NCBI RefSeq assembly: GCF_963675965.1
Contig: NZ_OY780935.1
Coordinates: 1,786,501-1,850,500, forward strand
DNA length: 64,000 bases
DNA from: an uncultured Celeribacter sp.
Lineage (GTDB): Bacteria > Pseudomonadota > Alphaproteobacteria > Rhodobacterales > Rhodobacteraceae
Reading direction: 5' to 3'
This document shows positions 60,359 to 64,000 of this stretch, one piece after another (the first letter of the stretch is position 1; every line of letters begins with the position of its first letter). The notes under the pieces were generated by a model. It worked only from the letters and a program-made list of their open reading frames with translations. It was not told where the DNA came from and made no database searches. A program made the translations under genes and the position numbers.

Positions 60359-61026
60359 TAGGCGTCGACCTCAAGCATATACCCCAGCCCGCGCGCGGTC
60401 TTGATCCTGAGCCCGAAAGGGTCCAGCCGCTTGCGCAGTCGCGAGACATGCGGCTCGATGGCGCTTTCTTCGGCGTCTGAGCCGGTGCCGTAGACATGGG
60501 TGATGAGCTGGGCCTTGGACACAATCCGGCCCCGCCGTTCCAACAGGCATTCCAGCGTCGAGATTTCCTTGCGCGGGATGTCGAGCGGGCGGTCACCCTG
60601 CATCAGTTGTCGAGAGGTCCGGTCGAACACCAGCGGCCCAAGTGTGTCGCGTGCCGTGAACTCGAGGTTCTTGCGCCGGGCCATGGCGCGCAGCCGTGCC
60701 TCAAGCTCGTCCATATCGAAGGGTTTCGTCAGGTAATCGTCCGCCCCCGCATCGAGTCCCGCGACCCGCTCCGCCGTCTCGGACCGAGCGGTCAGGAGGA
60801 TCACCGGCGTGCCGTCGCCCCGTCGCCGCAGGGCGCGCAACACGTCGATCCCATCCATGCCCGGCAGGTTCAGGTCCAGCACCACAAGATCCGCACCCTC
60901 CTGTGACAGGAATTCGTTCGCCTCGCGCCCATTGTGCAACAGGTCAACCGCGTGGCCTCGATCCCGCAGACGGACCGCGATTCCCTGGGCCAATGCTTCG
61001 TTGTCTTCGACCACCGCAATGCGCAT
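60358..61026 (-). CDS. tctD: OmpR-family response regulator (TctD-like)
   Basis: A 222-residue regulator. The receiver has the phosphoacceptor Asp51 in VVLDLNLPGMDG, Asp8, and Lys in DYLTKPF. The C-terminal winged helix includes LERRGRIVSKAQLITHVYG and ESAIEPHVSRLRKRL. It is translated before the kinase and is divergent from tctC, so it is the likely activator of the transporter genes. Confidence 0.9.
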   Translation of the reverse strand: MRIAVVEDNEALAQGIAVRLRDRGHAVDLLHNGREANEFLSQEGADLVVLDLNLPGMDGIDVLRALRRRGDGTPVILLTARSETAERVAGLDAGADDYLTKPFDMDELEARLRAMARRKNLEFTARDTLGPLVFDRTSRQLMQGDRPLDIPRKEISTLECLLERRGRIVSKAQLITHVYGTGSDAEESAIEPHVSRLRKRLDPFGLRIKTARGLGYMLEVDA

Positions 61027-61046
61027 GCTTCAATCTTTGTCATGAT

Positions 61047-61109
61047 GCGCAAGTTTCGCGCAAGGTTGAGTCGGCATGATGCCGATGTTGGAGGAGGGAA
61101 TCATTCCCT
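61047..61109. promoter_or_regulatory. tctD-tctC divergent control region
   Basis: GCGCAAG is repeated directly at 61047-61053 and 61058-61064, an 11-base period typical of OmpR-family dimers. A CGGCATgATGCCG dyad follows at 61072-61084 and a perfect AGGGAATcATTCCCT dyad at 61095-61109. The region lies between the regulator and tctC genes. Confidence 0.5.
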
Positions 61110-61174
61110 TAAAATGAGAGTACATGGAACCCCGGGGCTTTGTCCCGGTGCGACAGGTTTACGGGAGGAAACCA

Positions 61175-62251
61175 ATGACTATCAAGCAACTTGCAACCTC
61201 GGTTGCGGCAGCCGCACTTCTGGCATCCCCAGCGCTGGCCGAGGTCGACTTTTCTGGCAAAACGATCGAATGGGTGATCCCGTTCTCGGAAACCGGCGGA
61301 TCGGCAAAATGGGCCAACTTCTTTGCACCCCTTTTGTCCGAGGAGTTGCCCGGCACCCCGACCGTCGTGGTGAAATTCATGCCGGGCGCCGGCTCTACCA
61401 AAGGCGCGAACTGGTTTCAGGAACAAGAATACGAAGATGGCACGGTGTTGTTCGGCACCTCTGGCTCGACCCAATTTCCGTACCTTCTGGGCGATCCGCG
61501 CGTCCGTTACGAATACTCGGACTGGACCCCGGTCATGGCCTCGGGAACCGGCGGCGTGGCCTACCTGAACCCCACAGACGGCGCGAAGTTCGATGGTTCG
61601 GCCAATGCGCTGAAGGACATTGATTTCATCTACGGCTCGCAAGGCGCGACGCGTCTCGATCTTGTGCCGCTCTTGGCATGGGAGATGCTTGGCATGAATG
61701 TCGAGCCGGTCTTTGGCATCAAGGGCCGCGGTGATGGCCGTCTGATGTTCGAGCGTGGCGAGGCCACCATCGACTACCAGACCTCTTCGGCCTATCTCGG
61801 CGCCTCCGCCGAGCTGGTCACGCAGGGCAAAGCTGTGCCGATGATGACATGGGGCGCTTTGGACACCGACGGTAACATCGTGCGGGATCCGACCTTCCCC
61901 GAGATTGCGACCTTCAAGGAAGTCTGCGAAGCGACCGAGGGTTGCGAGACTTCGGGCGAGGCGTGGGATGCATGGAAAGCCTTCTTCGTGGCCGGTTTCC
62001 CGGTGCAGAAAATCGCCTTCCTGCCCGCGGGCACCCCGGATGACGTGGCACAGACCTTTTCTGATGCGTTTGACGCGGTGCGCAAACGCGACGATTTCGC
62101 CACCATCGCCGCAAAGCAGGTTGGCAAATATGAGGTCTTCGTCGGCGAAGGCGCGCTCAAGGCCACCAAAACTGGCACAACCGTATCGCCGGAGGCAAAA
62201 GCCTACGTGCAGAACTGGTTGCAAGACTCCTACGGCGTGTCGCTGAAATAA
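61175..62251 (+). CDS. tctC: Tripartite tricarboxylate transporter binding protein (TctC/Bug family)
   Basis: About 358 residues from ATG 61175 (GGGAGG upstream). The signal peptide MTIKQLATSVAAAALLASPA ends near ALA. The mature part follows the Bug fold: FSGKTIEWVIPFSETGGSAK and KFMPGAGSTKGANWF bind substrate carboxylates in relatives. It delivers carboxylic acids to TctA/TctB. Confidence 0.9.
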   Translation: MTIKQLATSVAAAALLASPALAEVDFSGKTIEWVIPFSETGGSAKWANFFAPLLSEELPGTPTVVVKFMPGAGSTKGANWFQEQEYEDGTVLFGTSGSTQFPYLLGDPRVRYEYSDWTPVMASGTGGVAYLNPTDGAKFDGSANALKDIDFIYGSQGATRLDLVPLLAWEMLGMNVEPVFGIKGRGDGRLMFERGEATIDYQTSSAYLGASAELVTQGKAVPMMTWGALDTDGNIVRDPTFPEIATFKEVCEATEGCETSGEAWDAWKAFFVAGFPVQKIAFLPAGTPDDVAQTFSDAFDAVRKRDDFATIAAKQVGKYEVFVGEGALKATKTGTTVSPEAKAYVQNWLQDSYGVSLK

Positions 62252-62327
62252 GCGACCCCGTGCGGCCCCCGCCGGATCGGCGCGGGGCTGCCCCATACCC
62301 CACAACTTCAAATCGAAAGCCGGTGCA

Positions 62328-64000
62328 ATGGATCTATTTGCCACCGCCCTGCCTGCGCTTGGCCAGGCATGGGCCCTCATTCTGCAACCTGATGTCTTGG
62401 GACACCTCGTACTCGGCGTGGTGATGGGCCTTGCCGTCGGCGTCTTTCCCGGCCTTGGCGGCATTGCCGGGCTTTCGTTGCTCTTACCTTTCATGTTCGG
62501 CATGGACCCGATTTTGGGTCTCGCGCTGATGGTCGGCATGGTCGCCGTGGTGCCGACCTCGGACACGTTTGCCTCCGTCCTCATGGGCATTCCCGGATCA
62601 TCCGCGTCACAAGCCACCGTGCTCGACGGCTTCCCCCTGGCCAAGAAAGGCCAGGCGGCACGCGCGCTCTCTGCGGCGTTCACCTCGTCCCTCTTTGGCG
62701 GTTTGGTGGGAGCGGCCTTCCTGACGATGTTCATTGTTGTGGCGCGACCTCTTGTGTTGGCCTTCGGTCTGCCGGAAATGCTGATGATCTCGATCCTCGG
62801 CCTGTCCATGGTCGCCGTTCTTGCTGGGCGCGTCGCGCTCAAAGGTCTGGCGGCGGCGGGCCTCGGCATGTTGATCGGCACCATCGGTGAGGCCGATGCC
62901 GGCGGCTCGCTGCGCATGGCATCCTATGACATCCCCTACCTGACAGACGGGCTGAAGCTTGTGATCGTCGGTCTCGGCATCTTTGCGGTGCCAGAGATTG
63001 TTTCGCTGCTGCGCCAAGACCGCTCCATCGCCAAAGATGCCAAGCTGGGTGCAGGCTGGGGCGAAGGCGTGAAAGACTGGGTCGCCAACAAATGGCTCTC
63101 GGTTCGCTGTTCGCTGATCGGCGTCGTTGTCGGCGTGATCCCCGGTCTCGGTGGCTCGGTCGTCGACTGGATCGCCTATGGCCACGCTGTCCAGACGACC
63201 AAGGACAAATCGCAATTCGGCAAAGGTGAAATTCGCGGCGTGATCGGGCCGGAAAGCTCCAACAACGCCAAAGAGGGCGGTGGCCTCGTGCCAACCCTGC
63301 TGTTTGGCATTCCCGGTTCTGGTTCCATGGCGATCTTTATCGGCGCCATCGCGCTTCTGGGTTCGGGCGACATCGAAGTCGGCCCCTCAATGCTACGCGA
63401 TAACCTCGATATCACCTATTCGATCGTCTGGTTGTTGGCACTGGCCAACGTCGTGGGCACAGTGTTGTGCATCGCCGCCTCAGGTGGCATTGCCAAGCTG
63501 ACAACGATCCGCTTCACATATCTCGCGCCCTTCCTTTTCATGCTGATCTCCTTCGCGGCGTTTCAGTCTGGGCAGAACTTCGAAGATATTCTTGCGCTCT
63601 TCGTGATCGGCCTTATCGGCATCTTCCTGCGCCGTTTCGACTGGTCGCGCCCGGCCTTCCTGATCGGCTTCGTGCTGTCCAACCCGGTAGAGAAGTTCTC
63701 GAACCAAGCGTTCCAGATTGCATCCTTTCGTTTCCGCAGCTCGTTCTCGGACGGCATGGATTACGTCTTCTCGCCCATCGTGATCGTGCTCTTGATCATC
63801 ACCGTGGTCTCGGTCGTGCTCGGCCTGCGCCAAGCGAAATCCATCATGGCCGAGGGCGACGTTCAGTCCGGCTCCAAGCGTGCACCGATTGTCTTCCTGT
63901 TGGTCCTCATGGCCTACGTGGTCACCGCGCTGATCAATGCGAACATGATCCCGGACTACAACATGACGGACAAAATCGTGCCGCTCATAGTCGGTGGCGT
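62328..64000 (+). CDS. tctA: Tripartite tricarboxylate transporter permease TctA (partial, runs off window)
   Basis: The open frame from ATG 62328 continues past the window end (557 codons seen). It has the TctA signature GLAVGVFPGLGGIAGLSLLLP, the repeat GVIPGLGGSVVDWIAYGHAV, and GPESSNNAKEGGGLVPTLLFGIPGSGSMA. About twelve membrane helices precede residue 510. A further hydrophobic region (IVFLLVLMAYVVTALINANM) extends beyond the usual TctA length of about 500, possibly a fused TctB-like domain, since no separate tctB precedes it. Confidence 0.9.
   Translation, partial: MDLFATALPALGQAWALILQPDVLGHLVLGVVMGLAVGVFPGLGGIAGLSLLLPFMFGMDPILGLALMVGMVAVVPTSDTFASVLMGIPGSSASQATVLDGFPLAKKGQAARALSAAFTSSLFGGLVGAAFLTMFIVVARPLVLAFGLPEMLMISILGLSMVAVLAGRVALKGLAAAGLGMLIGTIGEADAGGSLRMASYDIPYLTDGLKLVIVGLGIFAVPEIVSLLRQDRSIAKDAKLGAGWGEGVKDWVANKWLSVRCSLIGVVVGVIPGLGGSVVDWIAYGHAVQTTKDKSQFGKGEIRGVIGPESSNNAKEGGGLVPTLLFGIPGSGSMAIFIGAIALLGSGDIEVGPSMLRDNLDITYSIVWLLALANVVGTVLCIAASGGIAKLTTIRFTYLAPFLFMLISFAAFQSGQNFEDILALFVIGLIGIFLRRFDWSRPAFLIGFVLSNPVEKFSNQAFQIASFRFRSSFSDGMDYVFSPIVIVLLIITVVSVVLGLRQAKSIMAEGDVQSGSKRAPIVFLLVLMAYVVTALINANMIPDYNMTDKIVPLIVGG

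Noticed and set aside
61109..62917. 602-codon minus-strand frame opposite tctC and tctA
   Set aside because: Low-complexity, Arg/Pro-rich composition with no family features, and two clear transporter genes lie on the other strand.
1..64000. CRISPR arrays, rRNA or tRNA genes, integrase attachment sites
   Set aside because: I saw no regular repeat-spacer pattern, no rRNA-like block, no tRNA cloverleaf with a GTTCGAATC-type arm, and no integrase gene. A covariance-model scan would be needed to exclude small RNAs.

Overview
The window reads as a high-GC alphaproteobacterial chromosome, most likely Rhodobacterales (Roseobacter group). Supporting signs are a head-spike gene pair of the Rhodobacter gene transfer agent (GTA) type, an imuA-imuB-dnaE2 cassette behind a GTTC-N7-GTTC LexA box, TRAP and TTT transporters, and dense codirectional operons with ATGA overlaps. 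No rRNA, tRNA or CRISPR array was recognised.

Layout. 1-2.5 kb: an APH-like kinase and glycerol-3-phosphate dehydrogenase. 2.6-10.9 kb: a capsule/exopolysaccharide locus (three GT4 glycosyltransferases, a Wzy-like polymerase, a Wzx-like flippase) interrupted by a two-gene unit resembling the GTA head spike (spike base plus a large carbohydrate-binding-type protein). 11-15 kb: a PqiABC-type lipid transport system with PqiA split into two overlapping genes. 15-16.6 kb: a SIP-family flavoreductase and a metal-type PadR regulator (NfeF/NfeR-like). 16.7-23.4 kb: a shikimate/quinate catabolic island (3-dehydroshikimate dehydratase, TRAP transporter, NAD-type shikimate dehydrogenase, divergent TetR with a duplicated operator). 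23.5-24.8 kb: an IS3-family element whose orfB carries two nonsense codons. A LysE exporter follows.

25.8-40.6 kb holds the most unusual region: about 15 kb of tightly packed minus-strand genes that look like one catabolic operon. It encodes a small leader protein, an ABC importer, a Rieske oxygenase, two SDRs, an alpha/beta hydrolase, an extradiol (VOC) dioxygenase, a ThDP enzyme, an aspartate-dehydrogenase-like enzyme, an aldehyde dehydrogenase, an FprA-type reductase, a flavodoxin, a pentapeptide-repeat protein and a flavin monooxygenase. An IclR regulator is divergent from it, followed by a second IclR gene divergent from a bicupin dioxygenase-like gene. I cannot name the substrate. The combination of ring oxygenation, extradiol cleavage, a flavodoxin electron chain and AspDH/ThDP enzymes does not match a pathway I recognise.

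43.7-64 kb: an IS remnant, a GNAT acetyltransferase, the SOS mutagenesis cassette imuA-imuB-dnaE2, a TonB-dependent copper receptor with a DUF2946 partner, MprF, a decayed CDF cation-efflux pseudogene, an AraC regulator divergent from two small genes, and a TctDE two-component system divergent from a TctC-TctA tricarboxylate-type transporter that runs off the window end.
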